The position numbers and the translations under genes are program-made. The notes under the pieces were generated by a model that was given only the letters and a program-made list of their open reading frames with translations, was not told where the DNA came from and ran no database searches. From contig NZ_PVTD01000002.1 of the NCBI RefSeq assembly GCF_003003255.1, forward strand, positions 558,001 to 622,000: a stretch of DNA of 64,000 nt, read 5' to 3'. The DNA is from Aliiruegeria haliotis. GTDB lineage: Bacteria > Pseudomonadota > Alphaproteobacteria > Rhodobacterales > Rhodobacteraceae. The number at the start of each line of letters is the position of its first letter. Position 1 is the stretch's first letter. Shown here piece by piece: positions 46,930 to 56,764 of this stretch.

Positions 46930-47348
46930 GCAGCCCCTTTAGGGCTGACGGTCGAACTGCACAAGCGCGCGTGTGCCAAAAAAAGGGCACCAACAGCAGC
47001 CAGGGCGCGCGAACGGCAGCGGATCGGCGGAAAGGCGCGGATGGCAAAGGGTCACCGTCTTGCCTGGCAGGTTCGACACCGTGCAAACCCTGCAACCGAT
47101 CGGGATGGAAGCGACGACGCTTGCCGCCAGCGGTGAAACTCTCACAGTTTGCCGCCCGGAGCGGCCGCCTGACGTCCCTCTCATGCTCCGCGCGGGCCTG
47201 CGACCTGTCCAACGGGTCTGTCCGAGGTTCTCCAGCAGCAACGCGGCCCGTGCAAGGAAACCGATCCATCGGCTCGCCGCACGCACATCGCAGCCCGACG
47301 CGGCCTCTTCCCCAGACTGGCCATTCCTGCCAGTATGGGCCACAAGAT
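46930..47348. other. Intergenic region between divergent MATE and parE genes
   Basis: This 419-base stretch stays open in the parE frame, but the sequence before MPMNKSK is not ParE-like. It should contain both promoters. I see no RNA gene or small gene with a ribosome site. Confidence 0.4.
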
Positions 47349-49340
47349 ATGCCAATGAACAAGAGCAAGAGCAGTTCCATGCCAGAAGATCTCCTTGCGG
47401 GCGGTCTCGCTGACCAGTCCTATGATGCCTCCTCCATTGAAGTCCTCGAGGGCCTCGAACCCGTGCGCAAGCGCCCGGGAATGTACATCGGCGGCACCGA
47501 TGAGCGCGCATTGCACCACATGGTGGCCGAAGTGCTCGACAACTCCATGGACGAGGCCGTTGCCGGGCATGCCAACCGCATCGAGGTCGAGTTGCACGCC
47601 GACTACGCCATCACCATCCGCGACAACGGTCGCGGCATCCCGATCGATCCGCACCCCAAGTTTCCCGACAAGTCGGCGCTGGAGGTGATCCTCTGTACGC
47701 TGCACGCAGGCGGCAAGTTCTCCGGCAAGGCGTACCAGACCTCGGGCGGGCTGCACGGCGTGGGAGCCTCGGTCGTCAACGCGCTGTCCGATTCGATGGT
47801 GGTCCAGGTGGCGCGGGACCGGCAGGTTCACGAGCAGCGGTTCTCGCGCGGGCTGCCCCTCGGCCCGGTGGAGATTGTCGGCAAGGCTGCCAACCGTCGA
47901 GGCACGACGGTGACATTCCACCCAGACGAAGAGATCTTCGGCTCCCACCGCTTCAAGCCGGCCCGCCTCTTCAAGTCGATTCGCTCGAAGGCCTACCTCT
48001 TCTCAGGTGTGGAGATCCGCTGGAAGTCGGAGATCGACGATGGTGAAACGCCCACAGAGGCCACGTTTCACTTCCCCGGTGGCCTCGCGGACTACCTGAA
48101 GGAAACGCTGGGCAAGTCGACCACCTATTCGGAGGTCCCGTTCTCCGGCAAGGTCGATTTCCAGGAGAAGTTCGGGGAACCCGGCTCCGTCGAGTGGGCG
48201 ATCAACTGGACGCCGGTCCGCGACGGGTTCATCCAGTCCTACTGCAACACCGTGCCGACCCCCGAAGGCGGCACCCATGTCGCCGGCTTCTGGGCCGCCA
48301 TCCTGAAGGGCATTCGCGCCTATGGCGAGCTTTCCGGCAACAAGAAGGCGGCGCAGATCACCCGCGAAGACCTGATCTCCGGTGGGTGCGCGCTGGTCTC
48401 CTGTTTCATCGCGGACCCGTCCTTCGTCGGCCAGACAAAGGACCGGCTTTCCACCGAGGCGGCGGCGCGGATGACCGAGAACGCCGTGCGAGATCACTTC
48501 GACAACTGGCTCGCCGCTGACACCAAATCCGCCGGCGCCATCCTCGACTTCCTCGTGCTGCGCGCGGACGAACGGCTCCGCCGGAAACAGGAGAAGGAAA
48601 CCGCCCGCAAATCGGCCACCAAACGGCTGCGCCTGCCGGGCAAACTCGTCGACTGCTCCAACTCCAACCGCGAGGGCACCGAGTTGTTCATCGTCGAGGG
48701 GGACTCCGCGGGCGGCTCCGCCAAGATGGCCCGCAACCGCAAGACGCAGGCCCTGCTGCCATTGCGGGGCAAGATCCTGAACGTGCTTGGCGCGGCGTCC
48801 TCGAAACTGGGCAGCAACGCGGAGATCAGCGACCTCACACAGGCTCTCGGCACCGGGCTGGGCACCAAGTTCGTGCTCGACGACCTGCGCTACGACAAAG
48901 TCATCATCATGACCGACGCCGATGTGGACGGCGCCCATATCGCGGCGCTGCTGATGACCTTCTTCTACAGCCAGATGCGCCCGATGATCGACGCCGGGCA
49001 CCTCTACCTCGCCTGCCCGCCGCTTTACCGGCTGACGCAGGGCGCGAAACGCGTCTACTGCCTCGACGAGGCGGAGCGGGATACATGGCTGGAAAAGGGC
49101 CTCGGGGGCAAGGGCAAGATCGACGTCAGCCGCTTCAAGGGCCTGGGCGAAATGGACGCCAAGGACCTTAAGGAAACCACGATGGACCCCAACTCCCGCA
49201 AGCTGATCCGGGTGAGCATCGACGAGGACGAACCCGGCGAAACCGGCGACCTGGTGGAGCGCCTTATGGGCAAGAAACCGGAAATGCGGTTCCAGTACAT
49301 CCAGGAGAACGCTCGGTTCGTGGAGGAGTTGGATGTGTGA
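47349..49340 (+). CDS. parE: DNA topoisomerase IV subunit B
   Basis: This 663-residue ATPase subunit of topoisomerase IV unlinks daughter chromosomes together with ParC. Domains in order are the GHKL ATPase (EVLEGLEPVRKRPGMYIG, then AEVLDNSMDEA, IRDNGRGIP, and TSGGLHGVGASVVNALS), the transducer, and the TOPRIM domain (IVEGDSAGGSAKMARNRKTQALLPLRGKILNV, then MTDADVDGAHIAALL). The C-terminal FKGLGEMDAKDLKETTMDP segment is complete. ParE, not GyrB, is indicated by the length and by the lack of the GyrB insertion. ATG at 47349 or 47355 may be used; a clear ribosome site is lacking. Confidence 0.96.
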   Translation: MPMNKSKSSSMPEDLLAGGLADQSYDASSIEVLEGLEPVRKRPGMYIGGTDERALHHMVAEVLDNSMDEAVAGHANRIEVELHADYAITIRDNGRGIPIDPHPKFPDKSALEVILCTLHAGGKFSGKAYQTSGGLHGVGASVVNALSDSMVVQVARDRQVHEQRFSRGLPLGPVEIVGKAANRRGTTVTFHPDEEIFGSHRFKPARLFKSIRSKAYLFSGVEIRWKSEIDDGETPTEATFHFPGGLADYLKETLGKSTTYSEVPFSGKVDFQEKFGEPGSVEWAINWTPVRDGFIQSYCNTVPTPEGGTHVAGFWAAILKGIRAYGELSGNKKAAQITREDLISGGCALVSCFIADPSFVGQTKDRLSTEAAARMTENAVRDHFDNWLAADTKSAGAILDFLVLRADERLRRKQEKETARKSATKRLRLPGKLVDCSNSNREGTELFIVEGDSAGGSAKMARNRKTQALLPLRGKILNVLGAASSKLGSNAEISDLTQALGTGLGTKFVLDDLRYDKVIIMTDADVDGAHIAALLMTFFYSQMRPMIDAGHLYLACPPLYRLTQGAKRVYCLDEAERDTWLEKGLGGKGKIDVSRFKGLGEMDAKDLKETTMDPNSRKLIRVSIDEDEPGETGDLVERLMGKKPEMRFQYIQENARFVEELDV

Positions 49341-49403
49341 GTGGTTTTCTCGCCCACCTGACGAAGCAATCGCTCGTACAATCGGCGAAGGATCACAACT
49401 AGC

Positions 49404-50093
49404 GTGAACCGCTCCCCCGAGAAGACCCGAAAGTGGGCTCCGCTACGGCGATGGCCCGGCCTTTGGGGACGACACCTCATGTCTGGGTGGCGCGGTTTGA
49501 CAATGTCGTTCGTCGCAGTTTTGTTGGTGCTTGCACCGTTTTACGTGGATTTCAACTCACAGGACAGGCTTGAGACTTGGGTCCGGTGGTACGGGATGAT
49601 CCTGCAGCTCATCGGCTTTGGCATGGCATTCTGGGGCGTCGAAGGATCACTCAAACAGCTAGGCGTCCCGACGATCCGACACAGGATGTCATCCTACGCA
49701 ACTGGGTTCCTCTCTGCCCTTCGCGTGAAGAACGTCACCGCCAATCCAAAAGCTGGGAAAGCTCAGGGAGGCGGGTTCAGAGCCGGCTCAAAAGTCACTC
49801 CCGGCCCCGACGCAACGCTAAAGCACCGCATCGAGTTGCTTGAAGGCGCTCTTTCCTCGCTACAAGACGAAGTCGATGGGCTGACAAGCTCAACCAATAG
49901 TCAGTTCTCGGAGATGGCACGGGAATTGAAAAACGTAGATCGGTGCGCAGAGCGAAGAACACTAGACGAAAAGAAGCGAGTTAGCGATCTCTTGGTTGGC
50001 AACGCGAGTTTGGAAGCCGCCGGCATCCTCTTGTTTTTTCTCGGAGTTGTGTTTGCAACGGCTTCTCCAGAAATTGCCAAGGCGCTCATGTAG
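49404..50093 (+). CDS. Hypothetical membrane protein with coiled coil, 229 residues
   Basis: Not recognised as a family. It has two N-terminal membrane segments (SFVAVLLVLAPFYVDF near 35-50, and WYGMILQLIGFGMAFWGV near 62-79), a cytoplasmic or periplasmic middle with a coiled coil (KHRIELLEGALSSLQDEVDGLTSS, NSQFSEMARELKNVDR), and a C-terminal membrane segment (AAGILLFFLGVVFATA). Its base composition is lower in GC than the flanking genes, and parE plus this gene leave only 63 bases between them. GTG at 49404 with AAGGA 11 bases before it. The lower GC may indicate gene gain. Function unknown. Confidence 0.65.
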   Translation: MNRSPEKTRKWAPLRRWPGLWGRHLMSGWRGLTMSFVAVLLVLAPFYVDFNSQDRLETWVRWYGMILQLIGFGMAFWGVEGSLKQLGVPTIRHRMSSYATGFLSALRVKNVTANPKAGKAQGGGFRAGSKVTPGPDATLKHRIELLEGALSSLQDEVDGLTSSTNSQFSEMARELKNVDRCAERRTLDEKKRVSDLLVGNASLEAAGILLFFLGVVFATASPEIAKALM

Positions 50094-50325
50094 CTCTCTC
50101 ACTTCCACATCTGAATCTACCAGAAATTCGCGTTTGGGGCCGCGCCCGATCCTAGGTGGGCGCTTCGGAACGCCAGTTCCTCGCGTTTTCTGGCGCGCGG
50201 CACTCCAACGACATCTCGGTCCACAGCCTCTCAAATGCGCCCTGCCGGGGGGAGGGTCGGGCGCAGCCCGGACTGCTTGCCTATGCCAAGCGAGATCGAA
50301 AGGGACGGTCTCAGGTCGAGAACGC

Positions 50326-50757
50326 TCACCCCGAGTGCGCGGCTTCATCCTTCTGGGGCGTGTACTCTGCATCCAGCATGTCGGAGGCCACCACGAAGTC
50401 TGCCGTGGCGGCATTGCAGGCGATCACGACCTGTTCCAGCGTCGAGATTCGCAGCAGTGCCTTCACGTCCACGTCATGCGGCATCGCCGTAAGGGGATCG
50501 GAGAAGAATATCAGCACGTCGAGATTGCCTTCCGCGATCATGGCGCCGAGTTGCTGGTCGCCGCCAAGCGGGCCGCTCTTCAGCCGTGTCACGTCGAGCC
50601 CCGTGCCCTCGGCCACCCTGCCCCCTGTCGTCCCGGTGCCATAGAGCTCATGCCGCGCCAGAGCCTCCCGGTTCCGTGCCGCCCATGCGACCAAAGCGGG
50701 TTTCATGGCGTCATGCGCCACCAGCGCGATACGCTTGCGCGCGGGCATCCGTGTCAT
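50326..50757 (-). CDS. mgsA: Methylglyoxal synthase
   Basis: This 143-residue enzyme turns dihydroxyacetone phosphate into methylglyoxal and phosphate, a bypass of lower glycolysis under phosphate limitation. The conserved parts are ALVAHDAMKP (10-19), YGTGTTGG (39-46), the catalytic region SGPLGGDQQLGAMI with D67, FFSDPLTAMPHDVDVKALLR with H94 and D95, and ACNAATADF. The gene is 22 bases after the IPMDH-family gene on the same strand, so they may share a transcript. The matching detoxifying enzyme (gloA) is also in this window. Confidence 0.93.
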   Translation of the reverse strand: MTRMPARKRIALVAHDAMKPALVAWAARNREALARHELYGTGTTGGRVAEGTGLDVTRLKSGPLGGDQQLGAMIAEGNLDVLIFFSDPLTAMPHDVDVKALLRISTLEQVVIACNAATADFVVASDMLDAEYTPQKDEAAHSG

Positions 50758-50779
50758 GCGAAAATCCTTCAGCGGTTCA

Positions 50780-51886
50780 TCAGCCGCGCGCCGTCACCAA
50801 CTTCAGCAACTGGTCCGTGACCGCCCGCGTGCCCATATCGCCGCCGAATTCCATCGGACGCAAGAGGTTCTGTTCGAACCCGGTCTCCACCGCGGTGTCG
50901 ATAGCCGCCGCCGCCTTGGCAAGGGTGGCCTCGTCCAGTTTTTCAGCGAGGTAGTCGAGCATCAGGGCGCCGCTCAGGATCGCGGCCAGCGGGTTGGCCT
51001 TGTCCTGGCCCATGATGTCCGGCGCGGAGCCATGCGCGGGCTGGAACAGCCCGATCTTGTCGCCGATCTCTCCACAGGCCGCCATGCCCATACCGCCGAC
51101 AAGCCCGCCGGCGAGATCGGAGAGAATGTCTCCAAACATGTTCTCGGTCACCATCACGTCGAATTCCCAGGGCTTGCGGATCAGGTCCAGCGCCTGGGCG
51201 TCAACGTAGTTGTAGCCGACGTCCGCATCGGGGAATTCCGCCTTCACCTCGTCGAAGATCTTGCGGAAGAAGGCCATGGACGCGAAGACATTTGCCTTGT
51301 CCACGCAGGTCACACGCCCAAGCTTCCCCCGGGCCTTGCGCTTCGCGGCCAGCCGGAAAGCAAATCGGTGCAGCCGCTCGCAGACAGAGCGGGAGATCTT
51401 CATCGTGTCGTAGGCTTCCTCGTCACCAACAAACCGGGTGCGACCGTGAACCGCCGCGGAATAGAACAACCCTTCGGTCGATTCCCGCACGATCACCATG
51501 TCGATGGCGGCGGCGCGCGGGTCGGCGAGCCGCTGTGGAGCATTCGGGAAGGCTTTCACCGGCCGCATTCCAGCATAGAGCTCGTAGCGGTCGCGCAACC
51601 GCAGGTGGGGAGAGATCTCGGTTCCGTCCGCGTGGCGAATCGCCGGAAGACCGATGGCCCCTAGGAATATCGCGTCCGCCTGCCCGGCTTTCTCCTCACC
51701 CCCGGGCTCGATATCGACGCCGTGGTCGCGGAAATAGCCCGCCCCGGCCAGCACCTCTTGCGTGGCAAGCGCCGGTCCGCCCACGGACTCGAGGGCTGCG
51801 GACACCACCTCCATGGTAGCATCGGTGACATCGACACCGATTCCGTCGCCCTTGATGATGGTGATCAGCGGTGTCTTCGTGCTCAT
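50780..51886 (-). CDS. Isocitrate/isopropylmalate dehydrogenase family protein
   Basis: This 368-residue beta-decarboxylating dehydrogenase needs a metal ion and NAD(P). Family parts are ITIIKGDGIGVDVTDATMEV at the start, MVIVRESTEGLFYS near 127-140, TCVDKANVF, DNMFGDILSDLAGGLVGG-like ENMFGDILSDLAGGLVGGMGMA, and FQPAHGSAPDIMGQDKANPLAAILSGALM. It might be a tartrate/isocitrate-type enzyme; true LeuB is usually next to leuCD, which are not here. The ATG at 51886 has GAGGG before it; a longer in-frame start at 51952 is unlikely. It precedes mgsA on the same strand. Confidence 0.85.
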   Translation of the reverse strand: MSTKTPLITIIKGDGIGVDVTDATMEVVSAALESVGGPALATQEVLAGAGYFRDHGVDIEPGGEEKAGQADAIFLGAIGLPAIRHADGTEISPHLRLRDRYELYAGMRPVKAFPNAPQRLADPRAAAIDMVIVRESTEGLFYSAAVHGRTRFVGDEEAYDTMKISRSVCERLHRFAFRLAAKRKARGKLGRVTCVDKANVFASMAFFRKIFDEVKAEFPDADVGYNYVDAQALDLIRKPWEFDVMVTENMFGDILSDLAGGLVGGMGMAACGEIGDKIGLFQPAHGSAPDIMGQDKANPLAAILSGALMLDYLAEKLDEATLAKAAAAIDTAVETGFEQNLLRPMEFGGDMGTRAVTDQLLKLVTARG

Positions 51887-52294
51887 GGAGCGGCCCTCGT
51901 TCCCGGCTACCGCGCCAAAGTCGGCGCAACCGGATGGTTTACGGTTACGCATACATTAAAGCATCCATTGACAGTTTCAATGGCCAATTGCGCACTGGGG
52001 AGCTGTGACTCCGTGGACACAATTCGTCTCAACCTTGCGCATCAGAGAAACAAAGCGGTCTATCGCCGAAACCGTTTCGCAATCGTGCAAAATCCTGCCG
52101 CCCTCTCGGTGCTTAACCCTTCTGGTGTGGCAGGCAGATAAAATCCAACGAAAAAAGGAGCTTCCGACGTCACTGTGGCGCAACTACCGGCCTTGGCCCG
52201 AGGTTTCGGGAAAAGGGCAGCGGTCTTGCCACATTTTTTCCATGATCCGATGCCACGCCCAGTGCGCCGGGGGGCAAGAAACAGGACGAGAACG
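51887..52294. other. Divergent control region before the second RTX gene
   Basis: This 408-base stretch separates the dehydrogenase gene from the RTX gene. It has an AT-richer part (51945-52000) with a TTGACA at 51968-51973, but no fitting -10 was found. Promoters for both genes should lie here. Confidence 0.4.
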
Positions 52295-55200
52295 ATGGCC
52301 GCGCGCGCGAACACGACCACCCTTCCCTCCGGGAGCACTCCCGTATTCAGCCGGATGGCAGATCGCCGCTACAGCGGCGAGTCGGGCGACCACATCCAGG
52401 TCGGCCATTCCAGCAAGCTTGCGCTTGGCAAGGGAACGATCTCACTTAGCTTCTCTGCCGACAGGCTCTACGGCAGCGCGGCGCTTGTTTCGAAAGACCT
52501 CGACGGCAACGGCAAGGGTCAGTTCAGCGTCTGGATCAAGGACGGCACGCTGGTGGCCTATTTCGAAGACGGCAAGGAGGCCGAGTACCTCAAGGTCCCC
52601 GATCTCGTACTGGCCGAGGACAAGACATACCAGCTGGCGATCAGCTTCGGCGGTCGGGGGCTGGAGATCTGGGTGAACGGGCAATTGGCGGCGACCGAGC
52701 CGACCTGGAAACACGGGCTCGACGGAAATGGCCAGCCGCTGCTGATCGGCGCCACCCGGGCATGGCGCGACAAGAAACAGGACGCACCGCACAGCCATTT
52801 CGACGGCGATATCGGCAACGTCCAGATCTTCAACAAGCAACTCGGACAGGGCGACATGCAGGCGCTGGCCGCCGATGTCTCGGCGGCTGCGGGCCGCAAG
52901 GCAGCCATTGCCAATGCGATGGCCGACCTGATGCCCGGCCTCGACCAACTGCACCACGGCTCCGACACCCTGAAAGATATTGCCGCGAAGTTCGGGATCT
53001 CGGAGCACGGGCACCTGATGCGGCCTGTCACCATGAAAGCCGGTGGCGGTGGCAACAACACCTTGTCCGGCACCGGCAAGGACGACACCATCGACGGGCG
53101 CGGCGGCAACGACAGGATCAATGGACAGGGCGGTGACGACCTGCTGCAAGGCAGCGCGGGCAATGACCGGCTCTATGGCGGGGCCGGGCGTGACATCCTC
53201 GACGGCGGACATGGTGAAGACATCCTGCAGGGCGGCGCCGGGCGCGACCTCCTGATCGCGCGATCCGATGCCCGCGAGCCAAAAGTCGCCTTTGATCCAA
53301 ACCGTGACGAGGGAGATCCCTACCGGGAACTGACCAAAGGCAAACTCTACCCGAATCAGCCGGTCCCTGGTGACGATGTCCTGACCGGCGGCGCGGGCGC
53401 CGACATCTTCTATTTCCAGACCCTGATCAACGCCAAGAAACGCTACATCGAAAAGCACACCGGCGATGATGGCATGGTGAACTGGCATGGGGTCGCTGGC
53501 GAAAACGACAAGATCCACGACCACTGGGTCGATCACCTCGGCAACGACGTCGTCACCGACTTCAGCTTCGCCGAGGGCGACCGGATCATCATCGAAGGCC
53601 ACACGACGAAGCTGCGCTCGATCTCCTACGGTGATGCCAACAAGGACGGGATGATGGATCACACGTTGATCCGCCTGTATTCCGACCAGGGCAGCAATGG
53701 CGGCGCACACAACGACGACAGGCTGGGCAGCATCACGATCTATGGCGACCTGCTGAAGCCGTCGGACATCGAAACGACAGCAAAGCCTGCCTATGGCATC
53801 GTGAAGTCCAGCGTGGACATCGCGGAGGCCGTCAAGGCGCCGGCAGCGAAGGATCGCGGTCCTATCAAGGCGCCGGCCGACCTTGCCAAGGCCCCCGACA
53901 ACCCGACGTCCGGCAAAGGGCCTGTGCTTGCGCTGCCGGGCAAGACCCGACTGTCGGGTGAAGATGGCGACTATCTTGATGTGGGCCATTCCAAGGCGCT
54001 GGAGATCGGGCGCGGCACCGTTGCGCTGAGCTTCTCGCTCGACAAGCTGGCCGGAACATTCGCGTTGGTGTCCAAGGATCTGAGGGACCGCTCCAAGGGC
54101 GAGTTCACGCTCTATGCCAAGGACGGGACACTGTTTGCGGTGATGGAGACCAACGGCGAGTATGAATACCTCAAGGTCCCGGACCTGATGCTCAAGGCCC
54201 AGACCACCTATCACATTGGCCTGACCTTCGGACCGCGGGGGCTGGAGATCTGGCTCAACGGGCAACTCGCCGCCTCCGAACCGGAGTTCAAGACCTCGCT
54301 GTCAACCAACGACGCCCCGCTCGTTGTGGGCGCAACCCGCGCCTGGCGGGAAAAGGCAACCGACAGCGCCCACGACCTGCTCGACGGCACGGTGGGCCAT
54401 GTGAAGGTCTATGCCCGGCAGTTGAGCGAAGCCGACATGGCGGCGCTGGCCGGCGAGGTGGCCCCAAAATTTGCCAAGGCCGGCCTCATGGCCCGGAATA
54501 TGGAAGACCTGATGCCGGGCCTGACCCAGTTGCATCATGGCTCTGAAGAGTTGCAGGCGATCGCCAAGGGCTATGGCGTGAACATGCATGGCCACCTGAC
54601 CCGCGACATCATGATGAAGCGCGGCACGCAAAAGGCCGATACGCTGAATGGATCGGTCAAGGCCGACGGCATCGACGGTCGCGGCGGCAACGACAGGATC
54701 GACGGCAAGGGCGGCAATGACATCTTGCAGGGCGGCTATGGCAATGACCGCGTGACCGGTGGCGGCGGGCGCGACATCCTGGACGGCGGGCATGGCGAGG
54801 ATATCCTGGCTGGTGGAGGCGGCAATGACCTTCTGATCGCCCGGGCCGATGCCCGGGAGCCGAAAATCGCCAATGATCCCGGACGCGACGAGGGCGATCC
54901 TTACAAGGAATTGACGAAGGGCAAGCTCTACCCCGGCCAGCCAATCAACGGCGATGACCAGCTCTGGGGCGGCAACGGCGCGGACATCTTCTATTTCCAG
55001 ACCCTGATCAACGCGAAGCAGCGATATATCGAGAAGCACACGAGCGACAACGGCATCATCAACTGGCACGGCGTAGCTGGCGAGAATGACAAGCTGCACG
55101 ACCACTGGGTCGACCACCTCGGCAATGACGTCGTGATGGACTACTCCCGTGCAGAGGGCGACAGGATCGTCATCGAGGGCCACACCACCAAGATCGCCTC

Positions 55201-56764
55201 GATTCGTTATTCGGATGCCAATGGCGACGGTGTTCTGGACCGTTCCGTGATCCAGCTCTACTCCGATCAGGGAAGCAATGGCGGCGCGCACAACAAGGAC
55301 AAGTTGGGCAGCGTGACGGTCTACGGCGACCTTGTGAAACGCTCGGACATCGAGACGACCGCCAAGCCGGCCTATGGCATCGTGAAGGCAGCGACAGACA
55401 TTGCCGAGGCGATGACACCGGAGGCCGGGGCGAAAGACCGCGGGAAAATCAAGGCACCTTTCGCCAACTTGCCAAAGGGCAAGGACCTGGTTCTGGAGAA
55501 AGGCATAAAGCCGGTGCTTGCGGTTCCGACGAAGCAGTTTTTTTCGGACGATGTCGCCGATGCGATGATCTTCCAGCACAGCCCGAAGCTGGCGCTGACC
55601 CAGGGGACCGTCGCTTTCCGTTTCAAGGTGGGCCAGGAGCTGAACTGGCAGGGGCTGTTCTCCAAGGATGCCGAGGACTACGGCAAGGGCGGACATGTCT
55701 CGGCCATCGTTGAAGATGACGGCGACCTTGTGGTGCGCGTGCAGACGAAGATGGAGAGCCAATGGTTCTCCGCCCCCGGGGCGATCAAGCCCGGCAGCGC
55801 CCACGACTTCGCCTACAGTTTCGGACCGAAGGGCGTAGCCTTCTACCTCGACGGGGTGAAATTCGCCTACGACCCGAACCTCAAGGTCAACTGGAGCAGC
55901 AATCCGGAGGCATTGATCGTCGGCGGCATCGGATGGCGCAACAAATCCGGCAGTTCCGATGACGTTATCGGGCGCTTCGACGGCATGATCGACGATTTCG
56001 CGGTCTATGGACGGCAGGTCGACTCCCAGACGCTCTACGGTGACGCGGCGCGCAAGAACTACGTCTATATAGACGGAAAGGCGGCGAGTTTCGACTTCGC
56101 GGAGAAGAAGTCCGGAGCGCTCCTGATTTCAAAAGGCAACAAGACCAAGAACGTGGATGCCGGGACCAAGCAGGTCGTGTTCGATGACATGACCGTCGAC
56201 CCGGACAACGTGAGGATTGGCACTGGCAGGGCGGACGAGATCGAGGGCAGCAACGCCTCCGACATCGTGATGGCGGGCAATGGCGACGACCGCGTCAATG
56301 GCCACGGCCACGACGACGTTCTTTTCGGCGGCAATGGCGATGACGCGCTCTATGGAAGCGGCGGGCAGGACCAGCTTTTCGGGCAGAATGGCGACGACTA
56401 CATCGATGGCGGCGACCACGACGACATCCTGAAAGGTGGAAGCGGCAACGACCAGCTCAAGGGCGGCAATGGAAACGACCGGTTCTTTGGCGGCACCGGC
56501 GATGATTTCATTTTCGGCCAAAGTTGGGGTGACGCCGGGACCGCAAGAAATGACCGGGCTGTCTTCAGCGGCAACTTTGCCGACTACCGGTTTGAAACCG
56601 AGACGATGGGCAATTCCAGCCGCGGCAAGGACATGAAAGTCCTCGTGGTGACGGACCGGGCCAACGGCGGCAGGGACGGAATCTACGAAGGACGTGACAA
56701 GCTTGTGGACATCGATGTCCTCGTCTTCGCCGACCGCAGTGTCGACTTCATGGACCTGATCTGA
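52295..56764 (+). CDS. Modular RTX protein with LamG-like domains and a 527-residue tandem duplication
   Basis: The chain has 1,489 residues, with AGGA before the ATG at 52295. Order (residues approximate): LamG/concanavalin-like domain 26-200, RTX repeats 252-320, a conserved block 326-503 (RDEGDPY...GADIFYFQTLINAK...HDHWVDHLGNDVV...IEGHTTK...SDQGSNGGAHN), then the same three parts again at 553-726, 779-849 and 853-1031. A third LamG-like domain (1083-1256), more RTX (1306-1406) and a C-terminal block (1416-1489, ending VDFMDLI) follow. The two big modules align with an exact 1,581-base offset at both ends checked. No N-terminal signal peptide is seen, as expected for type I export. LamG-like folds bind glycans, so a role in adhesion or polysaccharide binding is likely. 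No exporter lies next to it. Confidence 0.88.
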   Translation: MAARANTTTLPSGSTPVFSRMADRRYSGESGDHIQVGHSSKLALGKGTISLSFSADRLYGSAALVSKDLDGNGKGQFSVWIKDGTLVAYFEDGKEAEYLKVPDLVLAEDKTYQLAISFGGRGLEIWVNGQLAATEPTWKHGLDGNGQPLLIGATRAWRDKKQDAPHSHFDGDIGNVQIFNKQLGQGDMQALAADVSAAAGRKAAIANAMADLMPGLDQLHHGSDTLKDIAAKFGISEHGHLMRPVTMKAGGGGNNTLSGTGKDDTIDGRGGNDRINGQGGDDLLQGSAGNDRLYGGAGRDILDGGHGEDILQGGAGRDLLIARSDAREPKVAFDPNRDEGDPYRELTKGKLYPNQPVPGDDVLTGGAGADIFYFQTLINAKKRYIEKHTGDDGMVNWHGVAGENDKIHDHWVDHLGNDVVTDFSFAEGDRIIIEGHTTKLRSISYGDANKDGMMDHTLIRLYSDQGSNGGAHNDDRLGSITIYGDLLKPSDIETTAKPAYGIVKSSVDIAEAVKAPAAKDRGPIKAPADLAKAPDNPTSGKGPVLALPGKTRLSGEDGDYLDVGHSKALEIGRGTVALSFSLDKLAGTFALVSKDLRDRSKGEFTLYAKDGTLFAVMETNGEYEYLKVPDLMLKAQTTYHIGLTFGPRGLEIWLNGQLAASEPEFKTSLSTNDAPLVVGATRAWREKATDSAHDLLDGTVGHVKVYARQLSEADMAALAGEVAPKFAKAGLMARNMEDLMPGLTQLHHGSEELQAIAKGYGVNMHGHLTRDIMMKRGTQKADTLNGSVKADGIDGRGGNDRIDGKGGNDILQGGYGNDRVTGGGGRDILDGGHGEDILAGGGGNDLLIARADAREPKIANDPGRDEGDPYKELTKGKLYPGQPINGDDQLWGGNGADIFYFQTLINAKQRYIEKHTSDNGIINWHGVAGENDKLHDHWVDHLGNDVVMDYSRAEGDRIVIEGHTTKIASIRYSDANGDGVLDRSVIQLYSDQGSNGGAHNKDKLGSVTVYGDLVKRSDIETTAKPAYGIVKAATDIAEAMTPEAGAKDRGKIKAPFANLPKGKDLVLEKGIKPVLAVPTKQFFSDDVADAMIFQHSPKLALTQGTVAFRFKVGQELNWQGLFSKDAEDYGKGGHVSAIVEDDGDLVVRVQTKMESQWFSAPGAIKPGSAHDFAYSFGPKGVAFYLDGVKFAYDPNLKVNWSSNPEALIVGGIGWRNKSGSSDDVIGRFDGMIDDFAVYGRQVDSQTLYGDAARKNYVYIDGKAASFDFAEKKSGALLISKGNKTKNVDAGTKQVVFDDMTVDPDNVRIGTGRADEIEGSNASDIVMAGNGDDRVNGHGHDDVLFGGNGDDALYGSGGQDQLFGQNGDDYIDGGDHDDILKGGSGNDQLKGGNGNDRFFGGTGDDFIFGQSWGDAGTARNDRAVFSGNFADYRFETETMGNSSRGKDMKVLVVTDRANGGRDGIYEGRDKLVDIDVLVFADRSVDFMDLI

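Noticed and set aside
46973-47413. 146-residue frame upstream of parE
   Set aside because: It overlaps the parE start in another frame, has no ribosome site and no recognisable domain.
52442-54265. 607-residue antisense frame in the second RTX gene (and 54302-55804)
   Set aside because: Shadow of the duplicated coding sequence; it repeats with the same 527-residue period as the sense gene and has no start signal.
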